Source: Rhipicephalus microplus
Lineage: Eukaryota > Arthropoda > Arachnida > Ixodida > Ixodidae
Direction: 5' to 3'
NCBI RefSeq assembly: GCF_043290135.1
Contig: NC_134703.1
Span: 127,359,005-127,423,004 of the forward strand
DNA length: 64,000 nt
The position numbers and the translations under genes are program-made. The notes beneath the pieces are model-generated. The model had not been told where the DNA came from. It did not search any database and saw only the letters and a list, made by a program, of their open reading frames with translations. Positions 10,980 to 23,620 of the stretch are shown one piece after another (the stretch's first letter is position 1; the number at the start of each line of letters is the position of its first letter).

Positions 10980-13020
10980 GTGAGTTCTGGCGGTGTTATT
11001 CGCAGTTGTGAAGTGTTAGAGCACCCGTCCAACTTTTCACTTCGTTGTCTAACATTCTTCATGTATATTACTTTCCTGCCTTGAAACCACAATACATTTC
11101 TTCATCAACTTTCGCTCCGCTTGGGGAAGTTCTTTGGTTGTATACGTATAGTACGACCAAGTCTGATCACTGCAGAAAGCAATTTTCACTAATCAATCGA
11201 TACTTCACCAGTCAGTGGCACACCCGTGATCAACTGCCATTTTGGTATCGTTCAGACAACGTAAAGCAGTCGACAATGTTTCGATTGCTCTGAAAGGACC
11301 GGGAGATGAAACGTCGCTGCGACGACTATTCGGTGCGAATGTAATGACAGCTTGGTGTGCTCGCGACGGATCGGCACAAATGTACTGGTCCAAATTACAC
11401 CTAAAAGAAAAAAAAAGATGTTCTGTCACTCTCACTCCAGCCAGGCACGTTAGGAATGCTGATGAAACAACACGCCCAGCGTGCTGCTAGACGAGGGGTA
11501 TACCAGCAACAAAACGTTTTTCTTTGTTGCCCCCAGTCGGGCGAATACCAGCAAGCATTCCTCTCATCTCCTCGCTGCTGCGAACAACGGTGTAATGTAT
11601 ATTTCTGTACTATGGTTGTATACAGAGGTGCGCAAGGGGAACGGTGCGCAAGAGCGATTCCCGCGCTATGGCAAAGCCACACTTTTACTACACGCTCTAT
11701 AGCAACGGTCGTATAATATAGCAACAGTGTATAGCAATGCCTTAGCCTCATCCGTGTATGGCACAACGAAAACATGTGTGGTGGATTGCGGACGAGGAAT
11801 GTCAGCAACGCCAGTGCGGCTGTTGTTGCTTCCGCGCACGTTGCTGCGCGTGGAGGTACATAAAACAGAAAAGAAAAAATTGTTGGCGCGCTTTTTTTGG
11901 CCTTCTACGATGTGTACATCATACAGGATAGAAACGAGGCGAAGAGCGAAAGCGAGACTGTGAAGGCAAGGGAGGATCAAGAAGAACAGGGGAGGATAAA
12001 GGACAAGGCAGAAAAAGAAGTGAGTTGGGACCGCTGCGCTGCTTCTTGGGATGCGCGCGTGCGATGACCAGTGCAGCGTGCAGGCTGCGATCTCGGTCAG
12101 CCGCCATCGATCACGAAGGGTCCCGCGGTGGGGCGACCAGTGGCGCAGACGTACACACACAGACACACACACGCACACGGGTAGACAGTCGCAATGCTTC
12201 GCCGATGCCGCCACGACTGCTGCCGTTTCTGTACGGAGGAACCGACAGACAGTTGCAGCAGAGTGCGTGGAGGCAGGGGTGGATGCCATGGGAGGGAAAA
12301 CTACGGTGCCGACTGGCCGAATTGGATCTATCAAGGGACGCGCATCGGCGCTGATTATTTGGACTGCCGCAGCGACAGGAGGAACCGTCGCTCCCCTCCA
12401 CTCTCCTCGGTCGGCGGTGTGTCCGAAGTCCCAGACCAGTCGTCGTCTTTCTCTTTGTTCCCGCAGACCCGCCGTGGGCCGCTGACCGGCGTCGTCCGTC
12501 CCCTTCCCTACGCTTCTTTCCCGTCTCTGTATGCGGCTCGCTGATCGGCCGCCGATGCTGCTGCTGCTGTTTTATATCGCTTCCGATAACCCCTGGCATC
12601 CGTCCCATTGTGCAGTGCCCGTCTTGGGGGCGATTTTTCACATCTCCTCTTTGTCCGTCCTTTGTCACTCGTTCCAATGGGAGCGGCCCGTCTCTCTTTC
12701 TTCCGTCTCTTTGTTTCTCTGAGTGAGGATGGACCTTCCGCCGTGTTGGCTGCCCGCCGTATCCTTCGTCATGACTGACTCTTTTTTTTTTTCGTTAGTT
12801 CTTGGAGGAAGGGAAGGTAATCTGGCCACCCCCTTTTTTAGCCTATCTTGCATCGTTTTCTTCTGCACTGTTGGCCAGCTCGGTGCACAGCGGCACGTTG
12901 TCGTCCTGTACCATGACGATTTCCTGGTGACGGACCCCAGCCAGAGTGCAGGATTTGCTCAGTAAACAAATAATAATAACGCGGAGGACCACGTTTACGT
13001 GACGGGTTGTGCGCAGCTGG
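10980..13020. other. Non-coding DNA with a GC-rich, pyrimidine-skewed block (11.9-12.7 kb)
   Basis: No gene is supported. From about 11930 to 12730 the sequence becomes CpG-rich, with a CA-rich run near 12148-12178 and a strongly pyrimidine-rich plus strand at 12400-12740. Open frames of 100-220 codons exist on both strands in this block. They overlap each other, have biased Arg/Ser/Pro/Thr composition and show no domain, so they look like chance frames. A promoter, enhancer or 5' UTR is possible but unproven. Confidence 0.35.
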
Positions 13021-13021
13021 C

Positions 13022-13283
13022 TTAAAGGGACCGACAACTGATTTTTTTTTGAACCAGTTTTTTTTTTCCGGCACGACAGAAAGCTTACCCTTCGTAGTGT
13101 TCGTAGTTGCAGTAGTTAATCCCAAAAGCACGTAGTCATTTTATAAGCAGAATGTTTTTATCGCAAAGACCTGAACACGGATGAGCCCTTTCAGCCAGCA
13201 ACGCTGAGGATCGATAGCGATGGCGGTAGCCCTCCTGGCTCCTTGCACATGCTGTCATTCTGCTTTCGCAGGAGTTCCTTTAA
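13022..13283. mobile_element. Possible small inverted-repeat element (MITE-like), 262 bp
   Basis: TTAAAGGGAC at 13022-13031 and its near complement GTTCCTTTAA at 13274-13283 (one mismatch) bracket 262 bp without coding capacity. Short ends plus the absence of a clear target duplication make this tentative. A similar left end occurs at about 3454. Confidence 0.35.
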
Positions 13284-13855
13284 CTATGCTTTACCACGTT
13301 TATTCTGAGCTTTACAACTATTCTTTTTGAAAAATAACAAGCCTTTACAATGAGACGACGTGGCTTTATGCAGTTTCTCTGTATTTTTCAGCGTTGCGTG
13401 CGTCTGAGCCCGAGGTTTTGTTGCGCTTGTGTCGCGGATTGTTTGTTCGCTCATCGTTACTGCCTCGGCGCACGACCAAACCCAAGTCACCAGAAATGTC
13501 ACTGTGCATATGCGCGGCAGTGCCGACTAGCAGTACTCGTTTTTTCGGGAAAAAAATTTTAAGTACAAAAAAACATTGGTCCAAATACACAGCTACCCAC
13601 AAACTGCATCCACGGCTTCATGAGCACGCAGAAAAGTTGCTCCAGACGCAGTGACGAGGATGGGATGATTACGTCATGCGAAAGCAGCGCAGAAAAATGC
13701 ATACTACTAACGCAGGCCCATATGTACATTTTTATAGAGTAATATTTTTAATATAAAAAGCAAACACTATTTCAATACTTACCGGAAAACTGTTGACCAT
13801 ATACACTATTTTACGGTCACAGGACAAGGCACATCGGGTAATTGAAGTTACGGAT
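13284..13855. other. Unassigned DNA
   Basis: No gene is recognised. Short overlapping frames on both strands lack domains. Confidence 0.4.
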
Positions 13856-13945
13856 ACCAGGTGGCACCACAAGCTATTCATTACGGCATCTATCTCTCAT
13901 AATCATATCGTGATTATGAGACGCAAAACCTCATACATAACTATT
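13856..13945 (+). mobile_element. 3' fragment of a Ruka-like SINE
   Basis: The stretch resembles the final third of the SINE at 4577-4812: AGGTGG, then CATTACGGCATCTATCTCTCATAATCATAT in two runs, a GATTATGAGACG segment and AAACCTCATA. The tRNA head is absent. It is an old truncated copy. Confidence 0.65.
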
Positions 13946-15999
13946 CTTTACAGATTAATCATCTAAACGTATAGTTCAGCATGACACATGTGGCAGTTCC
14001 AGTGCAGCTTATAAGAATTAAACGGAAAGTACTTTGCGAGAAGTGAACTTCGGGTACAAATACGTGTCCGCAGCTGCTTTCAACTCCGGTGCATATTGGC
14101 GGTGGCGCCGATGTCAGCTATTTGGCATCTGCAGAGAGTCTCATTCTGAAATCACGTACAAGCTAAGCCAAAGTCACCAAAGGAGATCACTCGTATGTTG
14201 GAAAATAACGTTTAAATCGTAATAATGCTTCACATCGATTGAAAGAGAGATTTCAAAGCTTTCTGTAGCGTTATCAAGATGGATCACAAAAACATTACGA
14301 GGCGTTTCTTGATCATTAACATGCACACAAAAATGTGCAAATATGACGCAGTCGGAACTTAGTTCCCGTAGAAAAATTATATAGCGGCATTAGGTTAGAG
14401 AAAGCAGGGATTGTAAAGGTGATTATGTCCCTCAGTAGACAACAAAACTCTGTCGAGCCTGAGTTACTAAAGCAAAGGTCATGTAACGAATCATTCATAC
14501 ACTGTTAGCGGAAAGTGGTGGGACATTCTTGCTACTAAATAAAAGCACAGTTCAAGTGGTGTAATTATACGCCTATTAAATCAGACGAATAAAAGAAGTA
14601 CCATCTATGCGCTCATTTTTGTATAATGTTTAGGCGTTGTACTTCAGGTGAGGTGAATATATGTATGGATATCAAACGTCTCTCATTTCCTTTACGTTCA
14701 CGTGCCATCTGTAGATTTAGAAGTGCTATTCCTGAAAGCTTACCAGTACAGTTATAAGCCGATTACTTAACCCTAATTCAATTATCATTCGATGCAGCAG
14801 TTTAGGCAAGCTTGCTTGTTGGCCATCTGGAGGTAAACTTGTCGCACAAAAACAGAAACAAAAATAGTATATACAGAAATACAGACGAAGCGTGAACTAT
14901 AAGCAGTTTATCGGTGGGTAGAAGGGAGTTACACGTATGCGTTGGGACAGGTATTCTGTCACACAAAGCTAAAATTTATTGTACACCCCTCGCACCAGCC
15001 AGATGCACAATTGCTATAGGTGATAGAGAGGAGGCTTGGTTATGCATTTGTTTGGGACAAGAGACTCTGCGAGCTTCAATTATTAGGTGCGAAAACTTAC
15101 TTGCATTTTTTTTTTGCGATGACAACACATACACTCTAAAAACTGCTTCACACTGACATTTGCATCCGCTAATAAGCCGGTAACAGTTCACGCTTCCTAT
15201 GTGTATGTGTGTTTCCGCTTCTTTCGTCCCTGTTTTTGTGCAAAACAGCTTACCTTCAAAGAAAGCGCTATACTCATACTTTCAACCATCCCTCCTTCAT
15301 TCGTCACGTTTTCAATATTATCAGCATCACTTTTACAGTTTGAGTAGTGTATGAGTAAGTATACGTATAAAGAGAGCACACTCTCGTAGATAAAATCAGC
15401 AAAAGACACGATGTATTAACGACACAAACTGCGCATACGCATATCAAAGACACAGGTGTTTATCGGGAGTGAACATCGGGAGAAGCTATTGCGCACCTAG
15501 GCTATGCCAGACATAAGAGTATAGAGGCTACTTTTCGAAATCAGGTGGTCCATGTCTGGCCAAATTTTTACCTCGGGCCTATGGGGCCTCATTTCGGAGA
15601 AGCTGAAGGCACACATCGTCCGACACCCTAAATGAATCAATATAAAATAAAAGGGTTGTTGCCAGTAACATGCTTCCGTCTCACAATCCAGGGTGCCGCA
15701 CACAAAGTCGCGAATCATCGCCGCAGATCCGCATCATTTCAATCACTTTTTCAAACCACCTTCACGATACGATACGAAGGGACTCTACAGACCTGCAGGC
15801 GTCGAGTCGTACAGAAGACTAGGGTTTATGCGATACGAAGTAAGGGACGATAGTATTAATCCGCCCACCCCTTTCTTCCAGCCTAATGTATACACAACTT
15901 CTAGGTCCCCCACACGCAAACTTGTCCCGGTTTCGAACTTCACACTTTCACTCTCAGCGCTTCTCTCTTTTTCCCGTTAATTCATCACTCGGAGAAGTA
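13946..15999. other. Unassigned DNA
   Basis: About 2 kb of moderately AT-rich sequence. I recognised no gene, RNA or repeat family. Small frames are scattered and featureless. Confidence 0.4.
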
Positions 16000-16640
16000 A
16001 TACATAAAAAAAATGAAATGTCAAGAGACACCCAGTAATGGTGAAGGAAGGCGGGGAAAGACGTACACGTGTTTCTCGATAAGACTTCCATCCCGGGCGC
16101 CAAAAAGCGGAAGAAGCGGAAGCAGCAGCAGCAGCAGCAGTAGTATATATATACTATACCAGAGGCGTCGCTCTCTCTGTATCTTGGCGGTGTTCTTGCC
16201 TCTGCAGGTTGGTTCGGAGGGTAAGGGGGGTGGAAGGGAGGGGGGTGGAAGCCCCAATCTCCGCTAAAACCACTCGGGTTCATCGAAGGAAACCGCCCGA
16301 CTTATCGACGACGCACCGGGGGATTTATCCAGTCTCCGGAGCTTCCTGCCTCGCCTCCTCTCTCTCGCCAGCCGCCGACACATCCACCGCCGCCACGAGA
16401 TGGCCTGTGTGCTCGCGGGAGTGTCTCCCTTTGCTCATTAACAGCCGCCCCCAACCCACCCGCAAGCAGTTCTTAGCACAGCCCTGTTGCCGGCAGCTGT
16501 TTCATCCCCATGTTCCCTCCCCCGCTGATGCTGCGCTACGGAAATTCTCTTCGCGTCGGTCTTATCCATTTGCCTCGGTCCCGGCTACACAACTCTTTTC
16601 TGCGGTGGTGGTGTTGCTGATTTGGCCCCTTTAAGTCTCC
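16000..16640. promoter_or_regulatory. GC-rich block with a CAG/AGC tract
   Basis: A GC-rich island starts with a short AGC/CAG run (about 16118-16140) next to TATATATA. It continues through CpG-rich sequence to about 16620. A plus-strand frame of 141 codons (16209-16634) spans it, but it is low-complexity Arg/Ser/Pro without a domain. Composition alone suggests a regulatory element; this is inference. Confidence 0.25.
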
Positions 16641-17460
16641 CGAATCTTTTTTTTTTTCGTTTCTTTCTTCCGTTTTGCCACTTTTCTGTACTTCCACTGT
16701 TGCACCGTTGACTTTGTATTACTTTTGTATGAGTTGGTGGCCTTATTTTGTGTACGTGCTACGCGCGCTTTCTAAAGCGTGGCCCATACCGAGTTTTATG
16801 TATCAGTGCTCACTTATATATCATTGTGCAGTCAGCTGTCATCTTACAGGAGCAGGAAATAGTGCTTCTAGTTTTGAAACCTCAAGTTATTTTTTTTTCT
16901 GTTGCCTTAGATGCCTTTATAGTTGGTTCTTTTTTTCTTCCAGATCCGTATGTTCGCACAATCTGATATAGGGCGTACGCGATCACACCGGAATAAAATG
17001 TCAGATGACTTGATATCTACTTGCAACGGTGCATAGCCTTTCGATGATCTCGTCGAGGTGTAACGTATGAGAATATATAAATTTTGAAATAGTTCTATAC
17101 TGTGATTCGTATATACGTTACCTGTGACGTTCACAAGCAGTTCAGTTCTCTTTGCGTTAGAACGTGATGCTGGCTTTTCGAGATTTCGAGAATCTCAGAG
17201 CCGGGATGGCATGAAGTGCGATGGCTATTGCAAATGGCGAACGTTATTTATTTTTTTTCATGTGTTTCGCCCAATCGAATGTACAATCGCTGATAAGTTC
17301 ACTACGCAGTGTCTCACTGCAGCTTGCAGAGTAGCTGCTCGAGAAATCTAATTATGCCCACGCCGACTCGGTTCCTTCGAGGCTCTTCAATTTCAACGGT
17401 TGGCACTTTCGCAAATGCGTTCGAAATTATGACTCCGGGGCAACGGGTGTGCAGACGCAG
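16641..17460. other. Unassigned AT-rich DNA
   Basis: No gene is recognised. A plus-strand frame at 16675-16971 is rich in Phe, Tyr and Cys, and looks hydrophobic only because the DNA is T-rich. There is no signal-peptide or membrane-protein pattern I would trust. Confidence 0.4.
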
Positions 17461-18725
17461 GCGAAAAAAAGAAAGATAAACGGGTAATCCAGTCCTCCGC
17501 TTTCATGCTTGAGCTCAGATGCCATCAGCGATGCCTGTAGGGTCCCCGCGCTCGTCCTCTCTCGCGCGCTGTAAGTTATTTATATGAATTCTGATGTCTT
17601 ATACGTTCACGCTTCGTTTCTTCTTCCTGTGTGTTCGTTTTTATACGCTAGGGCAACTATTAAAAAGCCATCGCGGTGTGGAGAGGCCTCGGGGGGGTAA
17701 AGAAGTAAGGCGACGAGAATCCCGCAAAATACAAAAAAAGAGAGAGAGATAAGTTGGTTGTAAGAACGCATAAGGAAAAAAAAATCAGAGAGAGTTCGTC
17801 TCGACACTCCTGCAATAGCTTCTTCGTCTGCACGGTGAAGTTGCGCCAGAGACGACGCCACCTGCGTCACAGACGTCTCGACTCGGATTTTGCTTCGGAA
17901 GGTGGGAAGAAGAGAGAAGTGAAGACAAAAAAAATATATATATTACGAGGAAAAGGAGAGACAGGACTCTAAAGCGAGAATCAGCAGCAGGTTCTGGCAG
18001 TGGCGCACAATAGCGAGGCCTTGACAATAGCTCTCTGCGTGCTGTGGCGAAGGTGCTGTCTGTGCAGAGACATCGGTGTCGGAGGAGTTCTTGCATGATG
18101 CGCCGCGTGTGAGTGTACGAAGAGAGAGAGGGGGGGGGGGGTTGTAGGCGTGTGTGCGTGGTGTGTGTGTGTTAGCGGTTAGGGGTGGAGTTGGGAGGGG
18201 GGCGTATAGTGAATGCGAGGAAAGCTGTGGTCCACATGCCTCCTGTTCCTCTTTCCTTCCCCGGTCATGAGATGGTCCTGGCACCGGAGCGCACTCTATA
18301 ATTTATTCTACCATTAGGAAGAAGAGGAAGAGCTGAACGTCTATATGCCTCCCGCAGACGAAGTAGAGATGCCCGCGAGAAGAGGAAGAAAAAGATGAAA
18401 ATAGAGGCAGCGGCAGCAACGACAACGGCTGCAGTAGCACAGAGCGATGGTCCGAGTCTGTCTATCGGTGCATCCGTTCATGCAGCGAACCTTTGGTTGC
18501 ATGTTCCGGAAGAGAACCAACAAAGAAAGAAGTGAAGAAAGAAATGACAGACGTTGGGGGTGAGATGAAATTACAGGCGTACCGTCCGTTCGGACTGGCC
18601 CGGTGTCCTGCTGTAGAAGGAGACGAACAGGAGGCGGAGGACTGAGAGCGGGCGAATAAGGGGGCACTCTGAGGACGGTGACTTCCGTCAGCGAGGAATG
18701 TCCACAAGACTGACTGCGAGCGCGC

Positions 18726-18728
<3 letters not shown>
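17461..18728. other. Purine-rich plus strand with a G12 run
   Basis: The plus strand is strongly purine-biased (GAGA, GAAGAA), especially 17680-18560. It includes a G12 homopolymer at 18130-18141 followed by GT-rich sequence (18150-18172). No gene is recognised; long minus-strand frames are Ser/Pro/Leu-rich by composition. This strand asymmetry may mark an island flank or old simple repeats. Confidence 0.35.

Positions 18729-18809
<81 letters not shown>
18729..18809. repeat. (GT)n microsatellite, 81 bp
   Basis: About 40 uninterrupted GT (AC) dinucleotides; able in principle to form Z-DNA. Frames across it give Thr-His or Cys-Val repeats and are not genes. Confidence 0.98.
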
Positions 18810-18810
<1 letters not shown>

Positions 18811-19670
18811 TCCGTGAATTGCATCGCCGGACACGTACCGCTCCACGCGCGGTGGCTGCGGTGCGTATCGCTTGAAAAGCCGGACGCACGGCCGAGCCAC
18901 GGCGTTGCTGATCGAACACGATAGCTCGACACGCGGGGGTCCGAATGGAAAACGCTTTGGCGCTTGCTTGCCGCCAGCAACCGCCGTCGAACTTTCCGAT
19001 GAGGCACGCCAGTACAGACACACACGCAAGAGCGGGTTCAACAGCACACGGATTGGTTCCTTGGCTGGTAATTGCACGCCTTGCGGCCGCGGCCGGCCGA
19101 GCTACGCGGTACCGAGCGCTTTGTTTTCTCGGTGGTGGAACGAATGGCATTGTTCTCGCCGCTTCACTAACTCCGATTCGCCGAGCTCTCGCGTTTGGAG
19201 ACGCACTCGTCCCGTGTCTCGCGCTCTCTCTCTCTCTGCGAGATGTTTCGTTTTCGTTTCCTTTTCGAACGGAACCGAAAAGACCTGCGCCGCCGAGCTA
19301 TGGCGGTTTTGTGCGGGCGCGAGACGGCTGGCGCCTTCTGCTGTGGCCGATGTTAGCGCGGCGGGCTGTCCGGGAAGCCATGCATGAGGAAGCGGCCCGG
19401 ATGTGACCCGCCTGTGATGTGAAGGCGGTCACCGCCGCCGCTCTGCTGGTCCGCGAGGACAAACCCGGCATTTACGGGCCGCCTCTCCGTATTTTCGGTG
19501 CCGAGAGAGCGGCCATCTGCTTTCGATCTCGTTTCGTCGGTCGCGCGTGATGCCGGATTTGGATCTGATGGCCGGTTTGACTTTGTGAGACACGGGATCG
19601 CTACCTCGTTGCTCCGTAGAGCGAGAGAGAGAGTCTGTCGGAAATGCGCCAGCGCCTGGTGAGCCCAAAG
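18810..19670. promoter_or_regulatory. CpG-rich block (possible CpG island)
   Basis: CpG-dense sequence with a NotI-like GCGGCCGC near 19083 and many CGCG and CCGG words. Two overlapping plus-strand frames of 171 and 153 codons (18872-19387, 18945-19406) exist in different phases. This is typical of GC-rich DNA with few stop codons, and neither shows a domain. A regulatory role is inferred from composition only. Confidence 0.3.
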
Positions 19671-19869
19671 ATCGGTAACAATAAATAAAAAGGATGGTAC
19701 AGATAGGAGTTCAGGTAGAACTTTGTGACTCCTTTATATCCTGATCAAGTTAATCGATTCTTGAATCGCAAAATTTAGTAGTGGTCTTCTGTTTATTTTT
19801 GACGGCTTTATAATCAATCTAAGCACAAGAGTGGGTCTTATTAGTTGTCTTTCTGTGTAAAAACAGCAG

Positions 19870-19941
19870 CAGTGGTTGGGAATCGATCTCCCTACGTCGT
19901 GTTTATAGTAGTAGATAGCTGACTGAGCCATGTACCGCACC
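19870..19941 (-). repeat. tRNA-like sequence (SINE head or tRNA pseudogene)
   Basis: On the minus strand, GGCTCAGTCAG resembles an A-box and GATCGATTCCC a B-box, at tRNA-like spacing, ending near AACCACTGCTG. The stems do not pair convincingly. It is probably the head of a tRNA-derived repeat distinct from Ruka. Confidence 0.45.
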
Positions 19942-21950
19942 CAGTTTCGAGAGACTTGTTTTTTATCCCCTTCTCTTTTTCCCGTTCAATATGCTGTCCA
20001 TGTAGAGTTGAACCAACTGTCCAATGTTTAAGGTCAGCCTCACTTATCTAACCTGTTTCCTCGCCCTTTCCCCATAGGTTGGGAGTGGTCATCAGACAGA
20101 CAGCTTTGCCTTCTTGTACTTCAATATCTATGTAGGTGTACAGCTATCTAATGAAATTCTCTTCTTTCAGTACATTTGCGGTGACACTGAATGAGTCCGT
20201 TTGAATTAGTGTAAATATTATGAGCTATAGTGGTAGAAACCACTGAGCCTATAACAACTTTAAGGAAATAGACAACTTCGCGCATGGCCCTCTAGCACCA
20301 TACTAAACCCTCGCTTCTTGTCTTAATCGATCCATTGATGCGTGCTTACACAATTTATAACGAACTAATGCATCTACCTATATTTTCCAACCCCACGAAA
20401 CTGTCCGTAGCCGTAACACTACATACACATTCGTTACACGTACAGTTCCACACTGGGTTAAAGAGACAGCTGCTTTATAAAACATCCTGTATGTAAAAGC
20501 GAATGTTGCAGGACCATATTTCTTGCCCAAGCATGTGGTGATGTGTACACCATACCAACTATGCGCCCATAGTGATCAATAAAGTCAATATTCGAGCCAC
20601 CGCAAACCTCTCAAGGTACTCGTTTGTGTAGTTTAGAATCGAGTTCCAAGTGCACAGCCTTCCATCCATTCAGTCTCGGCAATACATCGCGGTCATATAT
20701 TTATACCTTTCGAAACGGGCATATAAGCGGCGGCGTCGCAATGCGAAGGGGCAAGCGATACATCTTTTTGGTCCATGCAGATGCATACGGGAAAAGACGA
20801 ATGGATTCCAACGCGCAGCTTGCGGAAATTATCCGCAGGCCGAAAACCTGAAGCTTCCCACGGCGAAAGCACTGAGAAATTACGCCTTGCACTCGGGCCG
20901 ATAAATCACTCTCGGTTACGGGTCGTTTCTACACCGCGCGAGAATTGCGCAGATGCGAAAAAGGATGACACGATTTGCGCGTGCGGGACGCAGGTTTCTC
21001 GCGAACGCATACGGAGTTCAAGCGTTTGCGACACGAGGCACCCGTTTCGAGACACATACGTGTCGCACTTTCTTGAATATGTGCTCCGGCAAAAAGAAAA
21101 AACGAGCGACGCGCCCAATTTATTGTGCGAAAAAGCGCTTTCACGTTCTTTCGACACGCTAAATGAACTGCCTCGTTCATTGTGAATGTGGAAACATGCA
21201 GTATACCCTTCGCGCTTAGATGCGTGAGGTGTTTAAAAGACAAAGCGGGACTTCTAAGAATAAGTGAACACCAAGAAACAAACAACTTCGAAAATAAATA
21301 ATCCCTCTTGGTGATTGCGTCGAGATTTGAACGACGCGCTAGCCTCTATTCTCGTTACTTAAAAAACAGAACGGAAAAGGAAGCTCGTGAACACATGGGC
21401 CACATCATGTGGCAGCTTGCATTCTAGGGCAAACCTAAATGGTTAGGAGAATAAAGGAAAAACTGGGTATTAGCGATGACTTAATTGCACTGAGCCGCGT
21501 GGAAAAATACTTAATCTAAACCAGTTGGCTAAGTGTTTGCATCGTCGGCAACACGCTGAATGTAAACAGTGTTTACAGAATGATATATTGCATGGTTCCC
21601 AAGCAAGCCAGGTGGTGAAAGGCTGATGCATTTTTGTCAATCAAAGCGATAACATGGGCTATATAGTGATTGTAATATTAGGATTAGTTCTTGTTGTGAC
21701 ATTTCACAAAGTTTTCAAGCCTGGAACTTTTTGTCTAGGCATGTTTCAGAGTTGGTACACCACGCCAGGAACATGCTTATCTTTCTCGTGATTTATTCGT
21801 CATTCGTCCTATCGCGAGAATAAACATTTCATCACGTACATGGAAGAAAAAGATTATTCCATACAAGGTTTAGACGTTGGCAAGTACAACGTGATCCCCC
21901 CTTCGAAGCAACCACTATCGCAAATATGCCTCTCCTACACGACGTTCTTA
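19942..21950. other. Unassigned DNA; CpG-richer at 20.64-21.18 kb
   Basis: No gene is supported. The part from about 20640 to 21180 is CpG-richer and carries overlapping 60-136-codon frames on both strands without domains. The rest is AT-rich. GTTCAAATC on the minus strand near 21330 resembles an isolated B-box but lacks a tRNA context. Confidence 0.35.
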
Positions 21951-21959
21951 TGCCAGCTA

Positions 21960-22110
21960 TGGGTGATGCTTTCAACTATACGAAAACGCACGCAGTTCAC
22001 ATTGGAGTGGCTGACACATTTACATGCGACGCAAGCTATACTCTGCTGGACTGATTCAACCATTGAACACGTCCCGTAATGTTGCGCTCGCTACGAGACC
22101 CTGAGATACC
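21960..22110 (+). mobile_element. Remnant of an I-like LINE C-terminus
   Basis: Plus-strand translation gives GVADTFTCDAS and then, after a frameshift, TIEHVP and CCARYETLR. This matches the C-terminal zinc-binding end of the I-like frame at 59.6-60.5 kb (ACNICACEETLEHILCHCP). Only this short piece survives. The 3' tail at 22741-22835 may belong to the same insertion, interrupted by about 600 bp. Confidence 0.6.
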
Positions 22111-22740
22111 TTTTTTCTACAAAACCCATACCGATTGTCAATCAAACTGATAGCAAATGAGCGAATATAAATTCGTGTATAAAAGTTTTTTGTGTGTATC
22201 GCTCACAAAACGGGGAGACGCTCAGAAAGAAGGTACTAACGAACGCTTACTTACAAATGATTTTTTTTTTCAAAAGGACTAAACGTGTAAGCACGAACAT
22301 TTATCACAAAGCATGCGTGGAGAAATTCATGAAGCATGGGTATAATTCAACAAGTTAAGCAAAATTAAGCAAAAAAGTTCCTCTTTATCAGTAAGCGCCA
22401 CCGAATGTTGACTGACACTTTTTCCCAGATCGATTGGCATATGGATTTTTTCACAGAGAACTTTCACGCTCTCTTAAATTACCCTTTATGCAGCGACTTG
22501 TTGATCCAATGTATACATATTTCCACAAGTTAGCGGTACCTGTTAAACAACACCTTTTCTGCACTTTACGAACTTCGAGCCTTGAAATTCAACATACAAC
22601 TGCATTTTCTCCCGTCTTTTTTGCGTTATACGAAAATTTTGAAACATAAACGCGCACCTTACTACAGACCATGGCACTTTCAGAAGCAAAAGTTCTTCGA
22701 TTAACGTGTCTGGACTCGATGTATCCCTCGAAGTAACTAG
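22111..22740. other. Unassigned DNA between two LINE pieces
   Basis: No gene is recognised. The interval separates an I-like C-terminal remnant from a matching 3' UTR, so it may be a later insertion or simply decayed sequence. Confidence 0.35.
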
Positions 22741-22835
22741 TGCCCTCTGTCTCACTTCCATTCTCTCTTTTCACCTTCTTATTCCTTCATCTGGTGCAGG
22801 GTAGCGAACCGGACATGCGTTTGGTTAATCTCTCT
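22741..22835 (+). mobile_element. 3' UTR tail of an I-like LINE
   Basis: A CT-rich stretch is followed by GGTGCAGGGTAGCGAACCGG and ACATGCGTTTGGTTAATCTC. The reverse complement of this motif (about 58866-58915, 23365-23420) is the conserved tail of the other I-like copies in the window. It is in plus orientation here. Confidence 0.65.
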
Positions 22836-23251
22836 ATACGTCTACCCTTCTCACTCTTAAAGAAGAAGAAGTAGATGAAAAATATCAGCGCAAGAGGTGT
22901 AAGTATAGGCTTTCCCACACGATGCACTTTTCCTGAAGAAGATGGCCCAGTTCAGGCTCGTCGCAGTTAAAACTTCGGCTCGCCTTTCCACAGCATGAAC
23001 TGTATATGATGAGTGATTGCCAGCAAGAGTAGTGTCATCAGTCAGAAAGTTTACAATGTAATTATGCGAGTTGGGCGAGACGACGTTCGTGGCAAAGTGC
23101 ACCTACAGGCATTGCCTAAAGTTTATCAAATTTGTGTCCGCAGCAAAGTTACATGAATGCTAACAACAAGTAAATAAAGGCAATCATCAGTCCTGGACGA
23201 AACGTTTCTTTATAGGCTCAAACGATCAAGTTCTCATTTCTAATTATGAAG

Positions 23252-23254
<3 letters not shown>
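22836..23254. other. Unassigned DNA
   Basis: No gene or repeat is recognised in this interval. Confidence 0.35.

Positions 23255-23292
<38 letters not shown>
23255..23292. repeat. (GA)n microsatellite
   Basis: About 19 GA units at the downstream edge of the minus-strand LINE tail, probably derived from the LINE's CT-rich terminus. A second short GA run lies at about 23344-23358. Confidence 0.95.
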
Positions 23293-23294
<2 letters not shown>

Positions 23295-23299
23295 GGAAC

Positions 23300-23620
23300 C
23301 AAGGAAACAAAAAAAAGGGAGAAGGCAGGGAGGTTAACCAGAAAGAGAGAGAGAGAGATTAAGATGCAAGAAAAGGCAGGGAGGTTAACCAGACGCACAT
23401 CCGGTTTGCTACCCTGCACTGGGGAATGGATGAAGGGGAGAAAAGAAGTTGCAGAGAAATGAGAAGGTACACACAATCACGAGCACACTCGGGGAGCACA
23501 CACAGTCTAGAGGCGGCTAAGGAAGTAGGAACAGTGCGATATTCTACATAGGGACACGCAACATAAGTGGCACAGACAATGCGGCTGACATTCGACAAAA
23601 CTTTTGTTTAACAAGGAAGA
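23300..23620 (-). mobile_element. 3' end of an I-like LINE with a duplicated tail motif
   Basis: On the minus strand the sequence runs through CCCCAGTGCAGGGTAGCAAA and CCGGATGTGCGTCTGGTTAA to CCTCCCTGCC. It then repeats CTGGTTAACCTCCCTGCC about 60 bp further on and ends in CT repeats. It matches the tail at 58860-58915. No coding part is recognisable. Confidence 0.7.

Noticed and set aside
12025..12677. Overlapping frames of 109-188 codons on both strands
   Set aside because: GC-rich DNA with few stop codons; Arg/Ser/Pro/Thr bias, no domain, and frames compete in the same bases.
18341..19150. 269-codon minus-strand frame with His-Thr repeats
   Set aside because: It runs through the GT tract and adjoining GC-rich DNA; no recognisable domain on either side of the repeat.
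21321..21370. GTTCAAATC on the minus strand as a tRNA gene
   Set aside because: Only a B-box-like word is present; no A-box or cloverleaf can be drawn.
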